This document shows, piece after piece, positions 42,045-42,113 of a DNA stretch of 42,113 nt. Source of the stretch: Candidatus Zhuqueibacterota bacterium. Lineage in GTDB: Bacteria > Zhuqueibacterota > Zhuqueibacteria > Zhuqueibacterales > Geothermadaptataceae. Each line of letters starts with the position of its first letter. Within the stretch, counting starts at the first letter, position 1. A program made the translations under genes and the position numbers. Location of the stretch: NCBI GenBank assembly GCA_015491485.1, contig WFVT01000287.1, positions 1 through 42,113 of the forward strand. The letters run 5' to 3'. The notes beneath the pieces were generated by a model. It was not told where the DNA came from. It made no database searches and saw only the letters and a list, made by a program, of their open reading frames with translations.

Positions 42045-42064
42045 TTATTAAAACGTTTTAATAA
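42045..42064. promoter_or_regulatory. Perfect 20-bp LacI-type operator palindrome
   Basis: TTATTAAAACGTTTTAATAA is its own reverse complement. The central CG with AAAACGTTTT is the hallmark of LacI/GalR-family sites. It starts nine bases after the -10 box and so covers the start point of transcription, where a bound protein would block the promoter. Confidence 0.75.
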
Positions 42065-42113
42065 AATAATTGCCGGATTTAGTGCTTGTCTGGCAAAAGC
42101 AATGCGAAATAAA

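Overview
The window reads as chromosomal DNA of a free-living bacterium, probably from the Fibrobacterota-Chlorobi-Bacteroidota (FCB) side of the tree or a candidate phylum near it such as the Calditrichota or KSB1 lineages. This placement is an inference. It rests on a very large gingipain-type (C25) protein ending in a FlgD/type-IX-like domain, a sigma-54 regulatory pair, a diguanylate cyclase, a cold-shock protein and a very dense set of PAS/REC/histidine-kinase proteins. No tRNA, rRNA, CRISPR array or insertion sequence was found. The identity of the organism was not computed.

Layout. 1-536 is gene-free and carries one copy of a small palindromic repeat whose second copy lies near 10.3 kb. 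537-9634 holds a DegT-type sugar aminotransferase, a GT-B-like glycosyltransferase, the 1757-residue C25 protein, QueE and, on the minus strand, a CspA-type protein. 9635-13069 holds a lone receiver, a possible structured RNA ending in a strong terminator, and an HDAC-family deacetylase. 13070-14524 is glycine dehydrogenase subunit 2 (gcvPB) with a TTG start. 14565-20845 is a run of signalling genes: a REC-GGDEF cyclase, a HAMP/PAS kinase, a REC-PAS-PAS NtrB-like kinase and an NtrC-like sigma-54 activator.

The most interesting part is 21139-29682, a collinear set of seven genes behind a near-perfect sigma-54 promoter (21079-21094), with a candidate enhancer dyad about 180 bp upstream and the NtrB/NtrC-like pair directly before it. 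The set encodes REC-DUF4388, a ParA/MinD-type ATPase, a lone receiver, a membrane-anchored lytic transglycosylase, an 873-residue acidic HPt-like scaffold, an FtsZ whose GTPase domain looks archaeal and which carries a C-terminal HPt-like helical domain, and a second HPt-like protein. In every HPt-like domain I could align, the phospho-accepting histidine is missing. I infer an undescribed, signal-regulated tubulin/ParA positioning system that acts locally on the cell wall. That function is a hypothesis.

30271-31260 is a cation-diffusion-facilitator transporter, followed by about 1.2 kb without a gene. 32460-35147 is a small operon of unknown proteins: a membrane protein with a long disordered tail, a helical protein that may start at a non-standard codon, a 60-residue protein and a 169-residue protein. 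It converges on two overlapping minus-strand hybrid kinases, one with a PilJ-type sensor. Citrate synthase (minus strand) comes last among the genes. The final 1 kb has no convincing gene but ends with a consensus sigma-70 promoter and a perfect 20-bp LacI-type palindrome, the control region of a gene beyond the window.
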